Of a DNA stretch of 41,592 nt, positions 16,479-24,185 are shown piece after piece (the first letter of the stretch is position 1; the number at the start of each line of letters is the position of its first letter). The translations under genes were made by a program, and so were the position numbers. Location: positions 1 through 41,592 of the forward strand of contig NZ_JBQCEE010000121.1 in the NCBI RefSeq assembly GCF_051960575.1. The letters run 5' to 3'. This stretch comes from JBQCEE01 sp051960575. Lineage in GTDB: Bacteria > Actinomycetota > Actinomycetes > Mycobacteriales > Jatrophihabitantaceae. The notes beneath the pieces are model-generated. The model ran no database searches. It was not told the DNA's origin and worked only from the letters and a program-made list of their open reading frames with translations.

Positions 16479-17085
16479 CCGTCGGACGCAGGCCGACCGC
16501 TCCGCCGCCACCCGTGCGGCGTTGGTGACCGCTGCCCGCGAGCTGTTCGCCGAGCACGGGTTCGCGGCCGTGAGCACCGAGGCGATCGTGCGGGCGGCCG
16601 GGGTGACGCGAGGCGCGCTCTATCACCAGTTCGCCGACAAGGTCGAGCTGTTCGCCGCCGTCTTCGAGGCGACCGAGGCCGAGCTGACCGCCCGGCTCGA
16701 CGAGGCGGTCGGCGGGTCGGGGCTCGCCGACCCGCTGGCGATGATGAGGTTCGGCGCCGCCGCCTGGCTCGACGCGTGCGCGGAGCCCGCGATCCAACGC
16801 ATCGCCCTCGTCGACGGTCCGGCCGTGCTCGGCTGGGAGCGCTGGCGCGAGATCGGGCTGCGCTACGGCCTCGGGCTCGTGCAGTCGCTGGTGGTGGCGG
16901 CGATCGAGACCGGCCAGATCGACCGGCAGCCGCCCGAGCCGCTCTCGCACGTGCTGCTGGGCGCGCTGGACGAGGCCGCCCTCTACGTCGCCCGGGCCGG
17001 CACCGCGGAGGCCGCGGCCACCGCCCGCGCCGAGACCACCGCCGCCCTCGTCCGCCTCATCGAGGGCCTCGCGACCACCCGCTGA
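16468..17085 (+). CDS. TetR/AcrR family transcriptional regulator
   Basis: 205 residues from ATG 16468 (MKDNRRTQADRSAATRAAL); the ORF extends upstream to 16339 but that region is the divergent hydrolase gene. The helix-turn-helix is AVSTEAIVRAAGVTRGALYHQFADKVELFAAVFE, a close match to the TetR_N consensus. The C-terminal domain, with WLDACAEPAIQRIALVDGPAVLGWERWREI, is that of the YcdC-like/TetR_C group in which this segment is conserved. It most likely represses the divergent alpha/beta hydrolase and itself through the CATAC-N9-GTATG site. No ribosome site precedes the ATG, so it may be leaderless. Confidence 0.92.
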   Translation: MKDNRRTQADRSAATRAALVTAARELFAEHGFAAVSTEAIVRAAGVTRGALYHQFADKVELFAAVFEATEAELTARLDEAVGGSGLADPLAMMRFGAAAWLDACAEPAIQRIALVDGPAVLGWERWREIGLRYGLGLVQSLVVAAIETGQIDRQPPEPLSHVLLGALDEAALYVARAGTAEAAATARAETTAALVRLIEGLATTR

Positions 17086-17099
17086 CGCACCACAAGATC

Positions 17100-17165
17100 G
17101 GGTGACGGATCCGAAGATCGAGTGACGGCGAATTCGCCGTCACTCGACCTCGAGATCCGTCACCC
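17100..17165. repeat. 66-bp near-perfect palindrome between convergent genes
   Basis: Centred at 17132.5, with a perfect 26-bp core (17120-17145, centre gaattc) and outer arms gggtgacggatc / gatccgtcaccc. It can fold to a long hairpin and probably terminates both the TetR transcript and the secreted hydrolase transcript. It is built from phased GTGACGG heptamers, forward at 17102 and 17122 and reverse at 17137 and 17157. Confidence 0.85.
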
Positions 17166-17205
17166 GCGGACGCAGTCCGTCACCCGCGGACGCAGCCCGT
17201 CACCC
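17156..17205 (-). repeat. Tandem 20-bp repeats continuing the GTGACGG array
   Basis: Two identical 20-bp units (17156-17175 and 17176-17195) and a 10-nt partial third. Reverse-strand GTGACGG heptamers therefore recur at 17137, 17157, 17177 and 17197, exactly 20 bp apart. The array ends 6 nt before the stop of the secreted hydrolase gene. Confidence 0.85.
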
Positions 17206-17210
17206 TGCGC

Positions 17211-18803
17211 TCAGGGGGTGGGCGGGGTGACGGCGGGGCAGCCGGCGAGCAGGTCGCCGCAGGTGCGCACGGATCCAGTGGCCGGGTCGGTGAGCCGGTA
17301 CTGCGAGTAGAAGTAGAACGACAGCGATCCCGGGATCGGGATGCCCGCGATGCGGTAGGGCACGTTGCCGCGGGCCGGGTCGTAGGTACCCGCACCGATC
17401 GACACCGGTCCGGACGCGTTCACGTCGGCGCTGTCGTCATAGGCCGCCGAACTCGTGAGCCGGGTGAAGGCTGGCTGCGGCGTCAGCGGGTCGCTCCCAC
17501 CGCGCAGGTACTGGTCGAGCCAGGCGAGCGTCCAGTAGAAGGCGAACCGCTCGCTGAGCTGGTTCGACGAGAGCACGTAGTCGATGTAGCTGTAGGTCAG
17601 GTGCGTGCCGTTGCGCAGGCTGATCAACTCGCTGTCGACGCCCGCCGCGGCGAGCGACTGGTAGCCCTTGTCCCCCGCGCCGCCGCCACTGTTCGTCCCG
17701 CCGTGCGGGTTCGGCGTCGACAGCTGCGGCTGCACGTTGAATTCGTAGTCGTTGGTCATCGCCAGCGCCGGCGTGTGCAGCGTCGTCGCGCGGTACGGCG
17801 CGGGCACGGTCACGTTCGCCGCGCACTGCGACGGGTCGACCGGCTGCAGGTCGTCCCACGCGACGATCGTGCGCACGCGGGTGTCGCACTGCCCCACCCA
17901 GCTCACCGCGCCGGCGCCGAGCGAGTGGCCGGCGATGCCGACGCGCTGCGCGTCGAGCACGGCGCGCCCGGGGTTGGCGTCCGAGAGGAAGAACGACAGC
18001 GAGTCCTCGGCGCCCTGGTAGAAGTTGTAGTTCTGCTGGTACGGCACGCCGGGGCAGCTCGTCGGAAGGCACGGCGAGGGCAGCAGGTCGGAGCTGCCCT
18101 GCCCCTGCACGTCGTAGGTCAGCACCTCGTAGCCGTACTGCGCCAGCCCCTCGGCGGCCCAGTAGTAGAGGTTCTCGTAGGCCTGCACCGAGCCGTCGGT
18201 GATCACGACGCCCGGGTAGCCGGCGGCCGGGCGCGGCAGCGACGCCGGCGGCAGGAACAGGTGCCCGCGCAGCTGGGCGCCGTCGGTCGCGGTGAAGACC
18301 ACCGGCTGCACGCGGCCGCCGGTGAGCTGCTGCCAGCTCGTCAGCGTGCGGAACGGGTCGGCCGCCAGCGCGCCGGGCACCAGCGTCGTCAGTCCGCCGT
18401 GCAGGTGGCTCGGCAGGTCGGCGAGCTGTTGCAACGTCTGTTGCAGGTAGAGGTCCGTGCCCTGCTGCACGAGCGCGGACGTGAACGCCGGGCTCACCGC
18501 CTGGTCGCGCAACCGCAGCGTGGCGCAGTACTGGTTCAGCGCGTCACGGGCGATCCACGCCGGGTTCGTCGCGACGCCCAGCACGGCCATCGGGTCGATG
18601 CGCGTCGCAGGCGCGAAGCACTCGCGGTCGATGCCGTCGACACCCGGCGCGGGCGCCCCGCCGAACGGCGTGGCGGCCGCGACGACAGCGCGCGCGTAGT
18701 CCGGCGCGTACGTCCCGGTCGACGCCCCGGCGCCGGTGGCGGACGGGACCACCACCGCCGCGGCGATCCCGAGCAGGGCCACTCCCCATCGCATCGTCCG
18801 CAC
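17211..18803 (-). CDS. Secreted alpha/beta hydrolase (lipase/acyl-esterase-like)
   Basis: 530 residues, exported. GAGGAGG precedes the GTG at 18803; the ORF itself runs far upstream but that part is antisense to the PF10118 gene. Signal peptide: MRWGVALLGIAAAVVVPSATGAGAS. The catalytic domain begins about residue 175 with a TATDGAQLRGHLFLP strand pair; YPGVVITDGSVQAYE holds the oxyanion region and GIAGHSLGAGAV the nucleophile Ser294. NDYEFNVQP and RNGTHLTYSYID supply the probable acid and His (GTH). The N-terminal 150 residues, with several cysteines, are family-specific. The layout resembles actinobacterial secreted esterases with a large N-terminal domain. Substrate unknown. Confidence 0.85.
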   Translation of the reverse strand: MRTMRWGVALLGIAAAVVVPSATGAGASTGTYAPDYARAVVAAATPFGGAPAPGVDGIDRECFAPATRIDPMAVLGVATNPAWIARDALNQYCATLRLRDQAVSPAFTSALVQQGTDLYLQQTLQQLADLPSHLHGGLTTLVPGALAADPFRTLTSWQQLTGGRVQPVVFTATDGAQLRGHLFLPPASLPRPAAGYPGVVITDGSVQAYENLYYWAAEGLAQYGYEVLTYDVQGQGSSDLLPSPCLPTSCPGVPYQQNYNFYQGAEDSLSFFLSDANPGRAVLDAQRVGIAGHSLGAGAVSWVGQCDTRVRTIVAWDDLQPVDPSQCAANVTVPAPYRATTLHTPALAMTNDYEFNVQPQLSTPNPHGGTNSGGGAGDKGYQSLAAAGVDSELISLRNGTHLTYSYIDYVLSSNQLSERFAFYWTLAWLDQYLRGGSDPLTPQPAFTRLTSSAAYDDSADVNASGPVSIGAGTYDPARGNVPYRIAGIPIPGSLSFYFYSQYRLTDPATGSVRTCGDLLAGCPAVTPPTP

Positions 18804-18932
18804 GTGTCCTCCTCGGTGGTCTGGACCGATTGCCGTTACTCGACGTAGCATCAATTTTGGTACGCGGCCATACCGGCGCGTCCCCCAGCAGCATCGCGGG
18901 ATCGCGGCGCGATGCCAACTCGAGGAGCCAGC
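18804..18932. other. Divergent intergenic region before PF10118 gene
   Basis: 129 nt with a local A/T-richer core (atcaattttggtac). TAGCAT at 18846-18851 could be a -10 for the rightward gene. No convincing promoter was found for the leftward secreted hydrolase and no clear operator was seen. Confidence 0.3.
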
Positions 18933-19796
18933 ATGACGAGCGAGACGGCCGCCCCCGTGCCAGCCCGCAGCGTGAAGACCCGCCGCATCCGGTTCGCGTA
19001 TCCGGCGCAGTCGCTCGCCAAGCACTTCGTGCAGGGCGACCTCGTGATGAGCCACGTGGTGGCCGTGCTGTCGGCGACCTTCCCCGAGGGCGAGGACTTC
19101 TTCGTGCGGTCGGTGCGGCACTACGCCGACCAGATCACCGATCCCGAGCTGCGCGAGCAGGTGAAGGGCTTCATCGGCCAGGAGGTCACCCACGGACGCG
19201 AGCACCGCGCCCTCAACGACCGGCTGCAGGAGATGGGCTTCCCGACCCACCACGTCGACCGCACCGTCAAGAAGAACCTCGCGCGCGCCGACCGCACGAT
19301 GCCGCCGCTCGCCCGGCTGGCCATGACCGCGGCGCTCGAGCACTACACCGCCGCGCTCGGCGAGACACTGCTCTCGGACGCGCGGGCCCAGGAACTGCTC
19401 GGCACCAGCGAGGTGCGCGAGATGCTGCTCTGGCACGCGCTCGAGGAGTCGGAGCACAAGGCGGTGGCCTTCGACGTGTACCGCGCGGTCGGCGGCAGCG
19501 AGCAGCTGCGCATCCGGGTCATGCGCATGGTGACGGTCGGGTTCCTGGCCCGCACGACCTTCTACACGCTGCTCTCGCTGGCGGGCGACCGCGCCGCGTA
19601 CAACCCGGTGCGGCTGGTGCGCAGCCTGGCCGGGCTGCGCCACTCGCCGTTCCTCGCCAAGGAGGTGCGCGAGCGGATCAAGGCCTACAACCGGCCGGGC
19701 TTCCACCCCGACGACATCGACAGCACCGCGCTGCTCGAGCGCTGGACGGCCGAACTCTTCGGCGCCGAGGGCCGGCTCGCCGACCACGTGCACTGA
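18933..19796 (+). CDS. PF10118 metal-dependent hydrolase family protein
   Basis: 287 residues from ATG 18933, with GAGGAG 7 nt upstream. The protein matches the PF10118 group (annotated as predicted metal-dependent hydrolase) through FPEGEDFFVRSVRHYADQI, then VTHGREHRALNDRL and LLWHALEESEHKAVAFDVY. The paired E-x-x-H motifs (EVTHGREH and EESEHK) on separate helices suggest a di-iron ferritin-like four-helix bundle. This could mean an oxidase or hydrolase on a lipid-like substrate, but no activity is established for the family that I can cite. It lies directly upstream of the permease-kinase gene, 116 nt away, on the same strand. Confidence 0.85.
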   Translation: MTSETAAPVPARSVKTRRIRFAYPAQSLAKHFVQGDLVMSHVVAVLSATFPEGEDFFVRSVRHYADQITDPELREQVKGFIGQEVTHGREHRALNDRLQEMGFPTHHVDRTVKKNLARADRTMPPLARLAMTAALEHYTAALGETLLSDARAQELLGTSEVREMLLWHALEESEHKAVAFDVYRAVGGSEQLRIRVMRMVTVGFLARTTFYTLLSLAGDRAAYNPVRLVRSLAGLRHSPFLAKEVRERIKAYNRPGFHPDDIDSTALLERWTAELFGAEGRLADHVH

Positions 19797-19807
19797 CCGG
19801 CGCGCAC

Positions 19808-19821
19808 GGGACCAACGTCCT
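19808..19821. promoter_or_regulatory. GGGACCAACGTCCT site upstream of permease-kinase gene
   Basis: A 14-nt near-palindrome that matches the site at 9877-9864 at 12 of 14 positions (GGGAMCAACGTCCY). It resembles the GGGAC-N4-GTCCC core of DosR/DevR boxes. A second ttcgggacgggact element follows at 19825-19838. Confidence 0.35.
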
Positions 19822-19912
19822 CACTTCGGGACGGGACTCACCTGCCCCGGCGGGTGGCCGATGGACCCGATGAGCCCGTGCGCCGCGCGGACCGTGTCCG
19901 GAGGCATCGAGC

Positions 19913-22540
19913 ATGCCCGAGCCGTCCCCCGTCCGTCCGCACCCCCGCACGCTGGGGTGGTTCGGGACGTCGGCGATCGCCATGGGCGGCAGCAACCAGA
20001 GCCTGTTCCTCATCACGGCGCTCGTCGTCGCGCAGGGCAGCGCCGCGGTGCCCCTGCTCGTCGTCGGCCTGCTGCTGGCGTGGGCGGCCGCGCCGGGCTG
20101 GACCGAGCTCAGCCTCATGTGGCCCGACCGCATCGGCGGCATCGCGGCCACCTGCTCGGAGGCGTTCCGCCGCTACAACCCGGTCTTCGCCAATCTCACC
20201 GGCGTCTGCTACTGGTGGGGCTGGGTACCGACGTGCGGGCTCACGGCGCTGCTCGCGGCCGAGGCCGTGCACGACTGGTACCTGCCGGGTGTGCCGGTCC
20301 CGCTCATGGCCACGGCCATCGTCATCTCCTTCACCGTGCTCAACCTCTGCGGCATCGGCCGGGTCACCGCGGTGGTGCGCGTCATCGCCGTCGGCTCGGC
20401 CGGACTGGCGTTCCTGTCGGCGCTCGTCCCGATCGTCGCGGGTGACGTCGACGTCCACCGCGCGACGTCGTGGCACCTGACCCAACCGTTCCACGGCGTC
20501 TTCGGCGGCATCTCGAGCGCGATGGCGGGGCTCTATCTCATCGGCTTCGCCGCGCCCGCCTTCGAGGCGGCCACCTGCCACGTCGGCGAGATGAAGGACC
20601 CGGTGCGCTCGCTGCCGCGGGCGATGAAGGCCAGCGCCGGCATGGCCGGGCTCTACTTCCTGGTGCTGCCGGTGGTGTGGCTCGGCCTGTTCGGCGCGTC
20701 CGGCCTCGGCGGGGCCGACCGCACCGGGCTCGCCCACCTGCTCGGGCCCACCTTCGCGCCGCTGCTCGGCGCGGCAGCCCACAGCGCGGCGATCTGGTTC
20801 ATGGTGCTCAACATGCTGCACGGCACGGCGCAGCCACTGGCCGGCGCTGCGCGCACGTTGTCGCAACTGGCCGACGACGGGCTGCTGCCGGTGACCTTCG
20901 GCCGACGCAACCGGTTCGACGCACCCGTCGTCGCGACCCTGCTCACCGCCGGGCTGGCGATCATCTTCCTGCTCGCGGGCGACCCGGTCTGGATGATCGC
21001 GGCGGCGAACTTCACCTACCTCATCGGCATCGCCATGCCGAGCGTCGCCGTCTGGCTGCTGCGGCGCGACTCCCCCGACCGCGAGCGGCCGTGGCGGGCG
21101 CCGCGCGGCACGGTCGCGCTCGGGCTCGGCGCCGCAGTGGTGTGGCTCATCGCGACCATCCTCGGCTTCCGGCAGTTCGGCCTGCCGGTCGTGCTCTTCG
21201 GCCTCGCCCTCGCCTACTCGGGCAGCGCGTTCTACGCCTGGCGCCGCCACCAGGACCGTGTCGCGTCCGGCCGCGAGCGGGTGCCGTTCAGCCTGCACTT
21301 CAAGCTCACCGGCGCGATGCTGCTGGTGCTGGCCCTCGACGGCGCGGGGTACCTGCTCGCCGTCACCAGTTCGTCCGGGACGCCGACCCGCACGGCCATC
21401 CTCGAGGACATCTTCGTCGCCGTCGCGATCCTCACGATCAGCGTCGGGCTGATCCTGCCGGGCATGGTGGCGCACAGCGTCATCGAGGTGGCCGACGTCG
21501 CCACCGGTCTCGCGAGTGGCACGCTCACCGAGCTCACCGAGGCGATGCACGCGCTCGGACGCGGCGAGCTCGACGCGGCCCGGGCGACGCCCGCGCACCG
21601 GCAGGTGGCGGTCACGACCCGGGACGAGGTCGGCACGATGGCCGCCGCCTTCAACGAGGTGCTCATCGCCGTCGGCCGCGCCGCCGTCGCCCTCGACCAC
21701 GCCCGCGATGCGCTGCGCACGTCCGGTGAGGAACTGGCCCGCGAGAACGCCGAGGAGCTCGCGGTGCGGCAGGAGTCGGAGCGCGCACTGCTTGACGCGC
21801 TCGACCAGCAGCGCGCGGCCGCCGAGCGCCTGCGCGGGGTGGACGAGATGCGCACCGAGGTGGTCGCGACGGTGTCGCACGAGCTACGCACGCCGCTGAC
21901 GACGATCGGCGGCTACCTCGAACTGCTGCTCGACGACGAACCGGACGACGACCGCCGCCAGATGCTGGAGGCGATGGACCGCAACGCCGCGCGCCTGTCC
22001 GACCTCGTCGAGGACCTGCTGGCCCTGGCCCGGCTGGACGCGGAGGTGCGCACCGCGCCGACGGTGGCCGTCGACCTCACGGCTGTCGTGCTCGAGGCCG
22101 TCGACGCGGTGCACCACCTCGTCGCCCAGCGCGAGCAGGTGCTCGACCTCGAGCTCGACGGCACCCGCCGGGTGATGGTGCACGGCGACCCGCGCCAGCT
22201 CGACCGCGCGATCGTCAACGTGCTCGCGAACGCCGCCAAGTACACGCCTGCCGGCGGCCGGGTCACGGTGCGGCTCGACATCGTCGGCGACCGCGCGCAG
22301 CTGGCCGTGACCGACACCGGTGTCGGCATCCCCCGCGCCGAGCAGGACAAGCTGTTCGACCGCTTCTTCCGCGCCTCGACCGCCCAGGACACCAAGGGCA
22401 CCGGGCTCGGGCTGGCGATCGTGAAGACGATCGTCGACCGGCACGCCGGCGAGCTGACCGTCGAGTCGACCCCCGGCCTCGGGTCGACGTTCACGATCAG
22501 CCTGCCGCTCGCCGCGCAGCTGGCGGCCCTGCGCCGCTGA
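19913..22540 (+). CDS. APC-family permease fused to HAMP-histidine kinase
   Basis: 875 residues in one uninterrupted frame; GGAGG lies 9 nt before the ATG. Residues 1-440 are an amino-acid/polyamine permease of the APC superfamily (GWFGTSAIAMGGSNQSLFL in TM1, FAAPAFEAATCHVGEMKDPVRSLPRAMK in the conserved loop, about 12 helices). A further TM pair (KLTGAMLLVLALDGAGYLLAV and IFVAVAILTISVGLILPGMV) leads to a HAMP-like region, TTRDEVGTMAAAFNEV, and a coiled coil. The kinase follows: H box VSHELRTPLTTIGGYLEL with His656, N box NVLANAAKYTPAGG, G1 DTGVGIPR and G2 KGTGLGLAIVK. Such a protein probably senses or transports an amino-acid-like solute and autophosphorylates. No response regulator lies nearby. 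Confidence 0.9.
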   Translation: MPEPSPVRPHPRTLGWFGTSAIAMGGSNQSLFLITALVVAQGSAAVPLLVVGLLLAWAAAPGWTELSLMWPDRIGGIAATCSEAFRRYNPVFANLTGVCYWWGWVPTCGLTALLAAEAVHDWYLPGVPVPLMATAIVISFTVLNLCGIGRVTAVVRVIAVGSAGLAFLSALVPIVAGDVDVHRATSWHLTQPFHGVFGGISSAMAGLYLIGFAAPAFEAATCHVGEMKDPVRSLPRAMKASAGMAGLYFLVLPVVWLGLFGASGLGGADRTGLAHLLGPTFAPLLGAAAHSAAIWFMVLNMLHGTAQPLAGAARTLSQLADDGLLPVTFGRRNRFDAPVVATLLTAGLAIIFLLAGDPVWMIAAANFTYLIGIAMPSVAVWLLRRDSPDRERPWRAPRGTVALGLGAAVVWLIATILGFRQFGLPVVLFGLALAYSGSAFYAWRRHQDRVASGRERVPFSLHFKLTGAMLLVLALDGAGYLLAVTSSSGTPTRTAILEDIFVAVAILTISVGLILPGMVAHSVIEVADVATGLASGTLTELTEAMHALGRGELDAARATPAHRQVAVTTRDEVGTMAAAFNEVLIAVGRAAVALDHARDALRTSGEELARENAEELAVRQESERALLDALDQQRAAAERLRGVDEMRTEVVATVSHELRTPLTTIGGYLELLLDDEPDDDRRQMLEAMDRNAARLSDLVEDLLALARLDAEVRTAPTVAVDLTAVVLEAVDAVHHLVAQREQVLDLELDGTRRVMVHGDPRQLDRAIVNVLANAAKYTPAGGRVTVRLDIVGDRAQLAVTDTGVGIPRAEQDKLFDRFFRASTAQDTKGTGLGLAIVKTIVDRHAGELTVESTPGLGSTFTISLPLAAQLAALRR

Positions 22541-24097
22541 TCAGGTCTCGCTGTCGATCTTCAGGACGCCACCCTGTCGGACGAGGGTGAAGGTGGTCGC
22601 GTCGGTGACGGTGCGGCCGTCGGCGTAGTGGTAGGTGAGCGTCGCCGTGACGGTGGACGGCGGGCGGGCCGCCACGTCGGCGACGTCGACGTGGTCGATG
22701 CTGCGCCAGTAGGCGTCGAAGGAGGCGCGTCCGCCGGCGCGCTGCTGCTGGAAGGTCGGTGTCAACCGCTGCCAGGCGGCGTCGAGGTCGCCGGGCACGA
22801 GGGTGAAGTAGTCGGTGATCGCCTGCGACAGGTCGGCGGCGGTGGGCGCGGCGGCGGCGTCCTTCCCGTCCTTGCCCTTCCCCTTGCCCTTCCCGTCGTC
22901 CTTGCCGTGGCCGTCGCCCGGGTTCGACGCCGGCGGCGCCGGGACGGCCGACGTCGTCGACCGTGTCGAGGGCGGCTGCGACGAGCGCGTGGCCGCGGAC
23001 GACGAGCCCGGCGGTGCGGTGCTCGGCGGCGCGGACGGACCGCCGTCGCCCCCGCCGCTGAGCAGCACGATCGCGACCACGGCGGCGAGCGCGGCCACGA
23101 GCGCCACAGCGAGCACGGGCAGCCACGGACGCCGGCGGCGCTGTCGCGCGGGCGCCGATGGCGGGACGAAGGGCGGCGCGGAGGCGGCCGCGACGAACGG
23201 TGCGGCGGCCGGCGTCGCTCGCGTCGCCGGGGGCGGCACGACATCCGTGGGTGCCTCGGCCCGCAGGCTGGCTGTCGGCGCGTCGGTGAGCCGCGACAGC
23301 CGGTCGACGACGTCGACCATCCGTGGCCGGACGGCCGGGTCGGCGGCGAGCATCGCCTGCAGCAGCGGGGTCAGCTCGCCGCTGCGCCGCGGCGCCTCGG
23401 GGCGGCCGGACGCGACACGGTGCAGCACCGCCATCGGCGTGCCCTCGGTGCCGAACGGCGGGTGCCCCTCGACCGCGGCGTAGAGGGTGGCGCCGAGCGA
23501 CCAGACGTCGCTCGCGGTGTCCGACGGCGCGCCGCGCGCCACCTCGGGCGCCAGGTACGCGGGGGTGCCGGTGATCATGCCGGTACTGGTCAGCGTGGGG
23601 TCGTCGGGCGTGTGTGCGATGCCGAAGTCGGTGAGGTGCCCGACGCCCTCGTCGTCGATGAGCACGTTGCCCGGCTTCACATCGCGGTGCACGATGCCGA
23701 GGCGGTGCGCCGACGCGAGCGCGGCCGCGATCTGCACGCCGAGCCGCGCGACCACCGGCGGCAGCAGCGGACCGTCGGTGGTGAGCACCTGGTGCAGGCT
23801 GCGCGACGGGATGAACGGCATCACCAGGCTCGGCCGGCCGTCATCGTCGATGACGTCGAAGACCGGCACGGCGTTCGGGTGCCGCAGCTGCGCGGTGATG
23901 CGTGCCTCGCGCAGCATGCGGGCGACCGCGAGGTCGCGTTCGGCGGCCGGCAGGGCGGGGTCGAGGTGCAGCTGCTTGACCGCGACGATGCGCTGCAGCC
24001 GTTCGTCCCAGGCCCGCCAGACGGTGCCCATGCCCCCGGACGCGAGGGGCTCCTCGAGCCGGTAGCGGCCGCCGACGGCGACCCCCGCCCGGCTCAT
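22541..24097 (-). CDS. Serine/threonine protein kinase with C-terminal extracytoplasmic domain
   Basis: 518 residues, PknB-type. GGAGG precedes the ATG by 7 nt. The kinase domain (residues 11-270) has the glycine loop LASGGMGTVW, Lys41 in VAVKQ, the catalytic loop HRDVKPGN with Asp139, and the DFG motif at Asp157. A juxtamembrane Pro/Ala segment leads to one TM helix, WLPVLAVALVAALAAVVAIVLL. Outside is a Ser/Thr/Pro linker, a Gly-Lys-Asp tract (GKDDGKGKGKGKDGKD) and a 100-residue domain DLSQAITDYFTLVPGDLDAAW that resembles NTF2-like or DUF-type domains rather than PASTA repeats. Its stop codon directly abuts that of the convergent permease-kinase with no spacer. The ligand is unknown. Confidence 0.93.
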   Translation of the reverse strand: MSRAGVAVGGRYRLEEPLASGGMGTVWRAWDERLQRIVAVKQLHLDPALPAAERDLAVARMLREARITAQLRHPNAVPVFDVIDDDGRPSLVMPFIPSRSLHQVLTTDGPLLPPVVARLGVQIAAALASAHRLGIVHRDVKPGNVLIDDEGVGHLTDFGIAHTPDDPTLTSTGMITGTPAYLAPEVARGAPSDTASDVWSLGATLYAAVEGHPPFGTEGTPMAVLHRVASGRPEAPRRSGELTPLLQAMLAADPAVRPRMVDVVDRLSRLTDAPTASLRAEAPTDVVPPPATRATPAAAPFVAAASAPPFVPPSAPARQRRRRPWLPVLAVALVAALAAVVAIVLLSGGGDGGPSAPPSTAPPGSSSAATRSSQPPSTRSTTSAVPAPPASNPGDGHGKDDGKGKGKGKDGKDAAAAPTAADLSQAITDYFTLVPGDLDAAWQRLTPTFQQQRAGGRASFDAYWRSIDHVDVADVAARPPSTVTATLTYHYADGRTVTDATTFTLVRQGGVLKIDSET

Positions 24098-24185
24098 GCC
24101 CGTGCCTCCGACGAACCCATGCGCAAGGTCCTACCCAGGCGGGCACCCACCCGACACGCGGGTCGGAGCGCCGTCACACGGCCGG

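Noticed and set aside
17211..19793. Secreted hydrolase as an 860-residue protein starting at 19793
   Set aside because: The extra N-terminal part is antisense to the PF10118 gene and lacks homology; GTG 18803 has a strong ribosome site and a signal peptide.
24150..24164. Short acccg/cgggt hairpin between kinase and ligase genes
   Set aside because: 5-bp stem only, no T-run; could not be separated from chance.
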